Assembly: GCA_023807065.1 (NCBI GenBank)
Contig: JAJJLU010004331.1
Coordinates: forward strand, 1 to 14,742
Direction of reading: 5' to 3'
Length of the DNA stretch: 14,742 nt
Source: Isotricha intestinalis
Taxonomy: Eukaryota; Ciliophora; Litostomatea; Vestibuliferida; Isotrichidae
Both the position numbers and the translations under genes were made by a program. The notes beneath the pieces were generated by a model, which saw only the letters and a list, made by a program, of their open reading frames with translations, was not told the origin of the DNA and ran no database searches. Below, in pieces: positions 1 through 7,189 of the stretch. The number at the start of each line of letters is the position of its first letter. The stretch's first letter is position 1.

Positions 1-1
1 A

Positions 2-448
2 ACTTATTTTATTAATATATATTTATTGGCAAGCATAATTGGTATATTGAATATTTGCATTCAATTACCATCCTTTATTAAATATTCAGATGTTAAATTT
101 CAATCAATTCACTTATTTTATTATTTATTTTATATATTGATAACGATAATTTATTATTATTGTCATTTTAATATTATTAAAAATTTAGGACCTATTCATT
201 CAATAATGGTTTATACTATATCATATTGTATTATCGTGTTATATTCTATTAATTCACTTCTCTATATTGACATTATTTATTTATTCTTATGTTTATTTTC
301 ATTATTAATTTATTTAGAAATTATTGAACTTAACTTTTGGGGATTAAATAAAAACATTAAAATAGAAATAGATAAAAGAGGAAAAATAGAAACAAATATC
401 TTATTAAGTAATACAATGACTTATATTAATTATGATTCAGAATTTTAA
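2..448 (+). CDS. Partial multi-pass membrane protein, C-terminal 148 residues (paralogue of the 1480-2493 gene)
   Basis: The frame is open from base 2 to a TAA at 446-448, so the gene starts outside the window; the TTG at 26 is an internal Leu codon, not a start. The first residues (TYFINIYL) match NYFINIYL at residues 188-195 of the complete paralogue downstream. The similarity continues through the last segments: IHSI versus MHSI, then LEIIELNFWGLNKNI versus LEIIVFNFCGINKNI, and a basic tail with a shared RG. About four hydrophobic membrane segments are present, followed by a short polar, probably cytosolic tail. The fold resembles the last part of a ten-helix drug/metabolite transporter, but that assignment is inference from spacing and motif placement. 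Substrate is unknown. The two genes lie head to tail on the same strand, as expected from tandem duplication. Confidence 0.75.
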   Translation, partial: TYFINIYLLASIIGILNICIQLPSFIKYSDVKFQSIHLFYYLFYILITIIYYYCHFNIIKNLGPIHSIMVYTISYCIIVLYSINSLLYIDIIYLFLCLFSLLIYLEIIELNFWGLNKNIKIEIDKRGKIETNILLSNTMTYINYDSEF

Positions 449-738
449 ATTTGGATGACCGTTGATATAAATTTTAATTTTTTAAAAGAATAATCACTTA
501 ATGTTATTTATTAGTTTATTTTTTTTTACATAATTTTTTGGAAAAAATCTTTAATTTAATTAGTTTTTTTATATATATTATAATTTATAAGTTTTCTTAT
601 TTTGAGGATAAACATAAACATTGAAAAATCATAAATTTATAATAATTAAAAAATCAATTGATAAATTATTACTTTATGTTATATTGAATTTATTAAAAAA
701 ATTTTTTGGAAAATAAAAAATATGTTAAATAGAATTAT
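449..738. other. AT-rich gap, no gene seen
   Basis: This is the 3' flank of the partial membrane-protein gene. It is almost pure A/T with long T runs and many stops in all frames. The 14-mer AATTTTTTGGAAAA occurs twice (532-545 and 700-713), which may be chance in such composition. I see no gene, RNA or repeat that I can support. Confidence 0.6.
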
Positions 739-1121
739 TTAAATTATTAATTTTTTTTTCAATTTTCTTTTTTTATGGAAATAATGAAGAGCCAGCATTT
801 TTATGTATTTTTTCAACAAAATTATTTTTTGTTTATCAATATTTTATCTGGAAATTTAAGAAACATTATTTATTAAATTGAAGGTTAAATTAAGAATAAC
901 AGCTTTTTCTTTTAGAATACATAATTTTCTTTTATATTTTTCATTTCCACCTTTGAGTTTTTTTAGCCTCATTTATAATTGAAGTAAATTTGTCAATTTT
1001 TTGGTCGATGTTGATTATTTCTTCGAAAATTTTTAATTTCATCTAATTGTCCTAACTCATCATCTAATTGTCCTAACACTTCATCTAAAGCATTTGAATT
1101 GTGTATTTTAAATAAATATAT
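739..1121 (-). pseudogene. Decayed coiled-coil gene remnant, several frameshifts
   Basis: Read on the minus strand, four consecutive blocks in shifting frames look protein-coding. The first (1121-993) contains heptads LDEVLGQ LDDELGQ LDEIKNF and ends at a TGA. The second (1042-941) reads IFEEIINIDQKIDKF and ends at a TGA. The third (972-856) includes KYKRKLCILKEKAVILNL and ends at a TAA. The fourth (843-739) includes IDKQKIILLKKYIKMLAL and ends at a TAA. Each block is about 33 to 43 codons and rich in Glu, Lys, Ile and Leu with helix-like spacing. In about 80% AT sequence a stop is expected roughly every ten codons, so this run is unlikely by chance, though not proof. I do not recognise the parent family. 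An unusual set of introns is an alternative, but no GT-AG pair that repairs the frame was found. Confidence 0.4.
1039..1089. repeat. Short 21-bp-period direct repeat
   Basis: The 18-mer TCATCTAATTGTCCTAAC occurs at 1039-1056 and again at 1060-1077, and its first 8 bases recur at 1081-1088. The period is 21 bp, or seven codons, and on the minus strand each copy encodes one coiled-coil heptad of the decayed gene. It is best explained as internal repetition of that former protein. Confidence 0.75.
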
Positions 1122-1191
1122 TTATATTAATCTAATTAAAAATTTATTTCTTAATTCATTTTTAAGAAAAATATAATGTTAGTCTTAATAA

Positions 1192-1237
1192 AACCACTCC
1201 CCAAAAAAAAATTGGGTTACTTTTTAGGCGGGTGGTT
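1192..1237. other. GC-rich imperfect inverted repeat, possible structured RNA or small transposon remnant
   Basis: AACCACTCCCC (1192-1202) can pair with GGCGGGTGGTT (1227-1237): 9 Watson-Crick pairs, one T-G wobble and one C-C mismatch in an 11-position stem. The intervening 24 bases contain a second possible pairing, CCCCAA with TTGGG. The island is conspicuous because the bases on both sides are almost all A/T. It could be an RNA stem, the ends of a small transposon, or a remnant. Nothing in the sequence settles which. Confidence 0.4.
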
Positions 1238-1479
1238 CTAATCCGACTTTTACGGTAATATTTTGTAAAATAAACAAATATTCATTAATATTCTATTTCT
1301 GATAAAATAGTTATTTAAATAAATTTTCATTTTAAAATTATTATTTTTGTTGCAAAAATGTTTATATAAAATTTATTCATAAAATTAGTAATATCCTTAT
1401 TTTAATTAAATTTAATTAATTCATGTAATCATTTTTTTTTCCTATTAAAACATTTTTGTGGAAATAATAAATAATAAAA
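1238..1479. other. 5' flank of the complete membrane-protein gene, nothing recognised
   Basis: AT-rich leader and presumed promoter region for the gene starting at 1480. No conserved core-promoter motif can be supported. An in-frame TAA at 1468-1470 separates it from the coding region and fixes the start. Confidence 0.5.
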
Positions 1480-2493
1480 ATGTCTGTACTTATAGTTCAT
1501 AAAAAAGAATTCATTTTTATACTTTTATTTTCAATAATATATATAATAAAGATTTATTTATCAAATAAATTAAAAGCATATTTTTATAACGATATATTAA
1601 ATGATATATCTCAAATAAACCTTATTTTAATTTATTTGATTGAAAAAAAAAAAAGTAGAAGAATAAATAAACAATATTCGATTCAAGGAAACCCAGAAAA
1701 AACAATTTCAGAATTAAATGAAAAAATTAATTCTAATGTAATTAAATTTATATTATGTATTAGTAGTTTTATTTTTATATTTATATATGTTGATATTCAA
1801 GAAGAGACTCCAATTGACAATATAATAAGTATTATTATCACAATTCTTATTGAGATTAAATTTTTTAAAAAGAGAATATATTTACATCAAACAATTCCAT
1901 TAATATCGCTATTTTTTATTCTGTTTATTAAATGTCTATATCAAAAAAAAGGATTTACAAATAAATTAATTATTCCTAAAGTTATTTTAACAAGTTATTC
2001 ATTCTCTTTTTCAATTTCATTAATTAAATATTTGAATACAAATTATTTTATTAATATTTATTTAATAGGAGGTCTAGTTGGGATAATCAATTTTATCATT
2101 GATATTTTTATGAACCTAATAAAGAATTATTCAAATTACAAAGAATTGTTTTTAATTGAAAACAAAAAAGATTACTTTTACTTATTTTTATTATATTTCA
2201 TACATTTCATATATCATTTTTTGTTTTATCAAATTTTATATAAATTAGGAGTAATGCATTCAATAATAAGTATAAAATTGGTAATGTTAATTTATTGCTT
2301 TTATTTTGGTTTTATAGAAGAAATAATATTCAATACATTTGCAATTTTATTAAGTTTATTATATTTGGAAATAATTGTATTTAATTTTTGTGGAATTAAT
2401 AAAAATATAGAATCAAAAGTAATTGAAAGAGGAGAAAAAGGAATGACAAATTTACTTGATTCTTCATTGCAATCTAACACTTCCGAAATATAA
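1480..2493 (+). CDS. Multi-pass membrane protein, possibly drug/metabolite-transporter-like
   Basis: A complete 337-residue, very hydrophobic protein with about ten predicted membrane segments, roughly at residues 11-27, 38-55, 88-104, 112-128, 137-153, 165-183, 188-213, 233-253, 256-276 and 280-300. A polar, Lys-rich cytosolic loop (56-86) follows the second, and a short polar tail (305-337) follows the last. The length, ten segments and a short MHSI motif near the start of the ninth segment recall nucleotide-sugar and drug/metabolite transporters, but no diagnostic motif is present, so substrate and family remain inference. The ATG at 1480 is the first after an in-frame TAA at 1468. Its C-terminal 150 residues align with the partial gene at the left edge, giving a tandem pair. 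It ends at TAA, and two inverted repeats follow within 130 bp. Confidence 0.85.
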   Translation: MSVLIVHKKEFIFILLFSIIYIIKIYLSNKLKAYFYNDILNDISQINLILIYLIEKKKSRRINKQYSIQGNPEKTISELNEKINSNVIKFILCISSFIFIFIYVDIQEETPIDNIISIIITILIEIKFFKKRIYLHQTIPLISLFFILFIKCLYQKKGFTNKLIIPKVILTSYSFSFSISLIKYLNTNYFINIYLIGGLVGIINFIIDIFMNLIKNYSNYKELFLIENKKDYFYLFLLYFIHFIYHFLFYQILYKLGVMHSIISIKLVMLIYCFYFGFIEEIIFNTFAILLSLLYLEIIVFNFCGINKNIESKVIERGEKGMTNLLDSSLQSNTSEI

Positions 2494-2526
2494 AATGCTC
2501 CAAAACACAAAATAATAAATAAAATC

Positions 2527-2553
2527 TTTCTTTGATAAAAAGTATCAAAGAGA
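2527..2553. repeat. Inverted repeat, 9-bp perfect stem in the 3' flank
   Basis: TCTTTGATA (2529-2537) and TATCAAAGA (2543-2551) are exact reverse complements around the five-base loop AAAAG. One wobble and one further pair extend the stem to 2527 and 2553. It starts 34 bp after the stop codon of the membrane-protein gene, so it would fold in the 3' untranslated part of that transcript. A processing or stability role is inference. Confidence 0.6.
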
Positions 2554-2589
2554 AAAAGAATATATTATTTATTTTCAATTTTTATGTTA

Positions 2590-2619
2590 ATTAATTTTTG
2601 TCAAAAAACAAAAATTAAT
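2590..2619. repeat. Inverted repeat, 12-bp perfect stem followed by a T run
   Basis: ATTAATTTTTGT (2590-2601) and ACAAAAATTAAT (2608-2619) are exact reverse complements around the loop CAAAAA, with a run of eight T starting at 2623. The layout looks like a bacterial-style terminator, but in a eukaryote it is better described as a 3'-end hairpin of unknown role. Its low GC makes chance origin possible. Confidence 0.55.
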
Positions 2620-2856
2620 AACTTTTTTTTATTTATTAAAAATTTTGTATTTAAGTATTAACTTTATCTTTCACTTTTATATATAATATTTTTTATTAGT
2701 ACATTTATTATTGGATTAATCATTAATTATTTTTTTAAGTAAATAAATGAAATTTTTTGGTTTACCATTGCTATATATTTATTCTTTAAATTCATAAAAT
2801 AAAAAAAAAAATAATGAATTAAATTTACTTAATTTTAATTAATTATTAATCTACTA

Positions 2857-4221
2857 ATGAATTCAACGTTTAATATTCATCAAGAAAACTCAAAAAATAC
2901 TAATATAATTCAATCAAAAAATAAAAAATCCGCACCAATTAGTATAATCACTGGCTCTGATTCAATATTTATAAAAGGTAAATTAAATGATGTAGCCACT
3001 TCATATTTTAAAACAAGTCAAAAAATTCAAAATTTATACAAAGAAAAAAATTCAATTGGAAAAACAGAAACATCAAAAAATAATTCAAAATCTAAAAATA
3101 ATATTTATACTAATAATACGCTTAATATTTCAATAAAAAATTCAAATTATGAAAATAAAAAAAAACAAATTAAAGTAAATAATTTAAATGACAAACTTAA
3201 TTCATTCCATTTAAAACCAAATAATAATTTAAATTCTACCTTAAATGTTAATCAAAAAAATCAAAATCATACAATAATTGTGAAAGATGAAATAATTTCT
3301 TATAAATCAAATAAAAAAAATATTAATAATTTAAGCAAAGAAAATAATAAAAATAATAAAAGTTTAAGGCAAATCAGACAAAATATTAAAAAAACTATAT
3401 CTAAGATAGTCAATGGTTATAATAATTATGGTAAAAATAATTCAATTCGAAAAAATAAGGAAAAAAATAATAAAAATTTATTAAAGAAAAATATAACTTT
3501 TTGTAATAATTATAATCATTATTATAATAATGACAATAACATAAAAAAAGATAAATCTTTGGATAAAATCAATAAAAAAATTATCAAAAATCAAAATATT
3601 CAACCTAAAAAAGCGTTGAAACAAATTTTATTTGAGAAAAAAATAGAAATTAATTTAAATATCAATGAGAATTTAAAAGAATTAGGAATGAATAAACCAA
3701 ATACAACAATAAATAAATCAAATATAAGTATAAATAATCCAATTTTATTGAATAATAAAAATTCTAATAATAAATCCAGTGCAATAACCACATCAAGAAC
3801 AAATACAAGTTCAAATGAAAATTTAGAAAAAAAAAATAAGGAAAAAAAAGAAAAAATTACTAACAAATTACCTATGACTAAAACAAATATTAATCTATTA
3901 TACTTAATTCAGGAAAATAATAAAAAAGATAAGAATAATTCAAAAGAAAAAGATATATTAAAAGAATCATCACATAAGAATGTAAATTCTTTTGAAAATA
4001 TTGAGAATGTTTTATCTTCTGATATTAATTTTTTAGATGGAACTAAATTTATAGGATATGATGATTTTGAAGATTTAAATTCAATTGTAAAAAAATTACC
4101 TTTAAATAAAATTGAATTAAAATCTCAAAGCATTTTTTCGGTTAATAATAATATAAAATATGATATTTTTAAAATTAATTTTAATAAATATTTCAAAAAG
4201 ACTAATAGTAATAATTATTAA
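2857..4221 (+). CDS. Asn/Lys-rich, mostly disordered hypothetical protein (454 residues)
   Basis: I do not recognise this protein. Residues from about 70 to 380 are low-complexity, dominated by Asn, Lys, Ser and Ile, and very basic, with no membrane segment and no Cys-based motif. Two parts look ordered: an N-terminal stretch (about 26-68) with SAPISIITGSDSIFIKG and a hydrophobic helix-like continuation, and a C-terminal stretch (about 387-446) with FLDGTKFIGYDDFEDL, which is acidic and aromatic. These are the parts most likely to hold conserved binding function. The ATG at 2857 is the first after an in-frame TAA at 2836. The gene ends in TAA, 161 bp from the convergent phosphatase gene. Asn runs of this kind are common in AT-rich protist genomes and reflect AAT codons. 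Confidence 0.75.
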   Translation: MNSTFNIHQENSKNTNIIQSKNKKSAPISIITGSDSIFIKGKLNDVATSYFKTSQKIQNLYKEKNSIGKTETSKNNSKSKNNIYTNNTLNISIKNSNYENKKKQIKVNNLNDKLNSFHLKPNNNLNSTLNVNQKNQNHTIIVKDEIISYKSNKKNINNLSKENNKNNKSLRQIRQNIKKTISKIVNGYNNYGKNNSIRKNKEKNNKNLLKKNITFCNNYNHYYNNDNNIKKDKSLDKINKKIIKNQNIQPKKALKQILFEKKIEINLNINENLKELGMNKPNTTINKSNISINNPILLNNKNSNNKSSAITTSRTNTSSNENLEKKNKEKKEKITNKLPMTKTNINLLYLIQENNKKDKNNSKEKDILKESSHKNVNSFENIENVLSSDINFLDGTKFIGYDDFEDLNSIVKKLPLNKIELKSQSIFSVNNNIKYDIFKINFNKYFKKTNSNNY

Positions 4222-4382
4222 TTCACAAAAATAAAACAAATAAAATAATATATAATATTTTATAAATCATTAAATCAAAATAATTTTAAACTAAAGAATT
4301 TTTTAAATATTAATTTTTTTAGATAAAATAATAAATTATAAAATCCAAAACCAAAGGTAAAACAAAATAAAAAATAAAAGTA

Positions 4383-5315
4383 CTAAATTTTTTTTTTAAA
4401 CAATTTTTTCAAATAAGTTTCAATATACTTATATATAAACCAATATTGAGTATCAGTTTGAACAAGTAGCATTCTCATTTCTTTTAATTTTCTCACAACA
4501 TTAAAAATATTAAATTGAATCTCGGGATTATTTTTTTTTCTTTCAATTTCAACATATAAATTAAAAAGAGTTAAAAAAGTACCTGTTCTTCCAACACCAG
4601 CACTACAATGGCAAACAACAGGGGAATTTGAATTAGTTGTAATAATATATTGAATCATAAAAAGAAAAGATTCATAAGCTTCTTCAATTTTTGGAATACC
4701 ATGATCAGGCCAACCTTTATATTGTATTTGGATTACATTTTTACTAACATTATCTTTTGTAATTCGTATATCTCTAATTATTAAATTCTGTTTTATATCT
4801 TCTTTATACTCTATTTGATATGAAATTTTTTTTGCTTTCCAATATTCTGCACATTTTTTTCTTCCTCCTTCTATTTCATTACATAACATTAGTATTATTT
4901 TACAATCATATTCAAATATCATTTCCCAAAAATCATTTATTGTTGATTCTATTGGTCCTTGTGTTGATATGAAATATTTTTTATTTGGAATGTCTATAAA
5001 TGATGCGTTTATATACTCTTTTGATTCTAAAGGAACTTTATTGTATTCATATGTTCTTATATCTGTATATCTATTTTTTTTACTATCTTTTGATAATTTT
5101 TTTATATGATTTTCATCATAATCTGTTATATTTTGTAATATTGAATATTCATTTTGTATTGATTGATCATCTCTTAATTCTTTTATTGATTTATTTGGTT
5201 GAATTTTTATTTTTGTTTTTTCAATTATTTTATCTAATTTATAATTATCATAACTTATATCTACCATATCTTTTGGAAGTCTTGGATTTAATGAATCAAA
5301 AGAATTGGAATCCAT
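4383..5315 (-). CDS. Classical protein tyrosine phosphatase, single catalytic domain
   Basis: A 310-residue cytosolic enzyme that hydrolyses phosphotyrosine on proteins through a cysteinyl-phosphate intermediate. All hallmark motifs are visible in order: the phosphotyrosine-recognition loop KNRY (80-83), YINASFI (101-107), TQGP (118-121) with DFW (128-130), the WPD loop WPDHG (202-206, general acid D204), the P-loop HCSAGVGRTG (236-245, nucleophile C237, phosphate-binding R243) and the Q-loop beginning Q286 with Q290. Every catalytic residue is intact, so activity is expected. The domain fills residues of about 55-305. There is no signal peptide, membrane segment or extra targeting domain, and the last 10 residues are Lys-rich. 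A second Cys (C235) sits two residues before the nucleophile. An in-frame TAA lies three codons upstream of the ATG, and the gene ends with TAG. Substrates cannot be deduced. Confidence 0.96.
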   Translation of the reverse strand: MDSNSFDSLNPRLPKDMVDISYDNYKLDKIIEKTKIKIQPNKSIKELRDDQSIQNEYSILQNITDYDENHIKKLSKDSKKNRYTDIRTYEYNKVPLESKEYINASFIDIPNKKYFISTQGPIESTINDFWEMIFEYDCKIILMLCNEIEGGRKKCAEYWKAKKISYQIEYKEDIKQNLIIRDIRITKDNVSKNVIQIQYKGWPDHGIPKIEEAYESFLFMIQYIITTNSNSPVVCHCSAGVGRTGTFLTLFNLYVEIERKKNNPEIQFNIFNVVRKLKEMRMLLVQTDTQYWFIYKYIETYLKKLFKKKI

Positions 5316-5427
5316 ATAATTTTATAAACAAATTTTTAAAAAGTTTTTTTAAATCATTAATTGAAAAATTATTATTAATAAATTATTAAAATATAATCTA
5401 AAAAACGGAAAAACATAAAATATTAGT
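5316..5427. other. 5' flank of the phosphatase gene
   Basis: AT-rich leader and presumed promoter of the minus-strand phosphatase gene. It has no recognisable core element. It ends where the coding-like remnant at 5428 begins. Confidence 0.4.
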
Positions 5428-5641
5428 TCATTCTATGATTTTTATTTCTTGTTGAAAGAAATTATCAAATTCTATTATTTTTTGAACCAATTTCTCAAAA
5501 ATACATTAATTCAATAGTTAAATATTTATTTAATGTTTCTTGATATCTTTTCAAAATAAATCTTTTGTTTTAGTAATTTTTATCAATATTTAATAAATCA
5601 ACTGTTTTTATAAATGATTTGATCTTAATAGTTAATAAAAT
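5428..5641 (-). pseudogene. Possible decayed gene remnant, C-terminal part
   Basis: On the minus strand, 5641-5498 reads as coding-like sequence with one internal TAA (5570-5572): IKSFIKTVDLLNIDKNY, then KRFILKRYQETLNKYL, ending at a TGA (5495-5497). A one-base shift leads straight into a second block, 5505-5428, reading EKLVQKIIEFDNFFQQEI and ending at a TGA. The joined pieces are amphipathic and Glu/Lys/Ile/Leu-rich, like the end of a helical protein, in contrast to the surrounding A/T runs. I do not recognise the family. The blocks are short and chance is possible. An intron-containing gene is a weaker alternative, since no good splice sites were seen. Confidence 0.3.
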
Positions 5642-5977
5642 TCAAATAAAAATTCTGAAAATTCAACAAAATTTTATTCACTCTGTTACAAAATAGAAAT
5701 TTAGTTAATAATTGATTAAAAAATACAAATATATTAAATAATGATAATTTTTAGGTTTTTGAAATATATTATATAGCTTTTATTTATTAATTCAAATTTA
5801 AGTAAATAAAGAATAATTATTTATAAATACTATTTATGTTATTATAAATCAATGAATTTAAATTTAAATTTTATTCAATTTATTCATTGATAAATAAAAA
5901 AAATTAATATATAAATTTAAATATAATTAATCGATTTTTATAAATAAAAATCAAATAAAATTAAAATTAAATTTCTT
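5642..5977. other. 5' flank of the 5978 gene with an inverted repeat
   Basis: AT-rich region without gene signals. It contains the inverted repeat at 5842-5897 listed separately, and an in-frame TAA at 5945-5947 that fixes the downstream start. No promoter motif can be supported. Confidence 0.5.
5842..5897. repeat. Inverted repeat with 16-bp arms upstream of the 5978 gene
   Basis: The arm at 5842-5857 (TTATAAATCAATGAAT) matches the reverse complement of 5882-5897 at 14 of 16 positions, including ten consecutive pairs (ATCAATGAAT). The 24-base spacer is A/T only. It sits about 80 bp before the ATG at 5978, so it could lie in the promoter or leader. A regulatory role is inference. Confidence 0.5.
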
Positions 5978-7054
5978 ATGAATATAATAAATTCATCAAA
6001 TTTTAAATCAAGTTTTATATTAGAGGAACATAAGCCAAAAGCAAAATATAATCTTACAAAATCTTCAAGTATGATTACAAATAATTATTCAATATATGAG
6101 AAATATATTGGGAAAAATTCTTTATATAAAAGTAAATCAAGAAATAAAGATAATTCATTAAGAAAAAGTAATTCATTAACATTTAAACACCCTGAGAAAA
6201 ATTTGAAGAGTCAAAGTTCATTTAATTTATCTAATATAGAAAGTGATTCTAGAATAAAGAAAAATAAATTTTCTTCTTTCAGTCAAATAATGGAAAACTG
6301 TTTTCAGCAAAAAAAAAAGGAAATATCAAAAAAAGCATCTATAAGAAAAAATTTTTCAAGAAATTATAAACAAATTATTGTAGAAATTAATTCAGGCAAT
6401 TCCGATTTAAATTCTTATCATAAAAAAAGTAATACTGGAGTAAATATAATAACTCAACATTTAAATCAATTAAACAAAAAAAAATTTGAGTCAAAAAATA
6501 TAAAATCAACAAGAAATAGAAATTTAAGTATGAGAGAAATTGATAATATTTCTTATTTAATAAGTTCACAAAACATAAATAATAATTCAAATAAAAATAA
6601 AACTCAAAAAGAAAATATTAATGTAAGAAAATTCTTTGAACCAAAAAAAAAGAAAATCACTCAAATTTTACCTTCTAATAATAATAATTTCAAAAATTCA
6701 AATCTAAAAAATAGAAATTATAAATCAAATTCCTTAAAAAAAAATAATGTAAATAACTCAGATAATGAAATAGAAAAGAAATATAATTTACTTTTGAATA
6801 GTAATTATTCTTCAGAAAATAAAACAAGTAGAAATACGTTAATTAAAGGACCTAATTATTATACATATAAAAGTGGAGATAGTGAAGTAACAAAACCAGG
6901 AACATTAAATACTAAAATTGAGAAAGAAAAAAAAGAAGATGAATTAGAAGGACCTGAATTAATTCATTTTTCAATTGTTGGTTTAATTCAAAAAGGAAGA
7001 AAAAAAATGGAAGAAATCACTAAAAATATTAAAAGGAAAAATAATAAAAAATAA
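5978..7054 (+). CDS. Ser/Asn/Lys-rich basic, disordered hypothetical protein (358 residues)
   Basis: I do not recognise this protein. Residues 1 to about 315 are low-complexity and strongly basic, with many Ser-Asn and Lys-Ser pairs, as expected of a disordered scaffold or a heavily phosphorylated substrate. There is no membrane segment, Cys cluster or enzyme motif. The C-terminus differs: after an acidic patch (KEDELEGPE, about 319-327) comes a hydrophobic then basic helix-like stretch, IHFSIVGLIQKGRKKMEEI (about 329-347), a likely short interaction motif. The ATG at 5978 is the first after an in-frame TAA at 5945. It ends in TAA, 135 bp before the prominin-like gene on the same strand. Any functional link to that gene is unproven. 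Confidence 0.75.
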   Translation: MNIINSSNFKSSFILEEHKPKAKYNLTKSSSMITNNYSIYEKYIGKNSLYKSKSRNKDNSLRKSNSLTFKHPEKNLKSQSSFNLSNIESDSRIKKNKFSSFSQIMENCFQQKKKEISKKASIRKNFSRNYKQIIVEINSGNSDLNSYHKKSNTGVNIITQHLNQLNKKKFESKNIKSTRNRNLSMREIDNISYLISSQNINNNSNKNKTQKENINVRKFFEPKKKKITQILPSNNNNFKNSNLKNRNYKSNSLKKNNVNNSDNEIEKKYNLLLNSNYSSENKTSRNTLIKGPNYYTYKSGDSEVTKPGTLNTKIEKEKKEDELEGPELIHFSIVGLIQKGRKKMEEITKNIKRKNNKK

Positions 7055-7189
7055 ATTTCATGTATTTTTTGATTCTAATTTAATTTGATATTTTATATAT
7101 ATCTTTTTTATTTAAAAAGTATATAATTATATATTAAGAATTATAAATAAGAATTTTGAAAAAATTTTTTAATAATTATAATTTATTAT

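Larger units (their letters stand above)
2494..2856. other. Intergenic gap with two hairpins, otherwise AT-rich
   Basis: This is the 3' flank of the membrane-protein gene and the 5' flank of the Asn/Lys-rich gene. Apart from the two inverted repeats listed separately (2527-2553 and 2590-2619), I see only A/T-rich sequence and a trivial two-codon upstream ATG at 2814. Confidence 0.5.

Noticed and set aside
532..713. Two Sm-site-like AATTTTTTGG motifs (532-541, 700-709) suggesting small nuclear RNAs
   Set aside because: The motif is cheap in this composition, and no flanking GC stems or known snRNA core sequences are present.
1227..1255. Possible tRNA gene suggested by GGTTCTAATCC
   Set aside because: The T-stem has a mismatch and a wobble, the purine after TTC is missing, and no matching acceptor stem or correctly spaced A-box lies upstream.
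2301..2510. Minus-strand ORF opposite the end of the membrane-protein gene
   Set aside because: It is antisense to a conserved, paralogue-supported coding region and has no features of its own.
3600..3866. Minus-strand Phe/Leu-rich ORF inside the Asn/Lys-rich gene
   Set aside because: Complement of Lys and Asn codons gives Phe, Leu and Ile; no start context or independent support.
5000..5389. Plus-strand hydrophobic ORF opposite the phosphatase N-terminus
   Set aside because: It is a shadow of the clearly conserved phosphatase frame; its Tyr/Leu/Phe richness comes from the complement of AT-rich codons.
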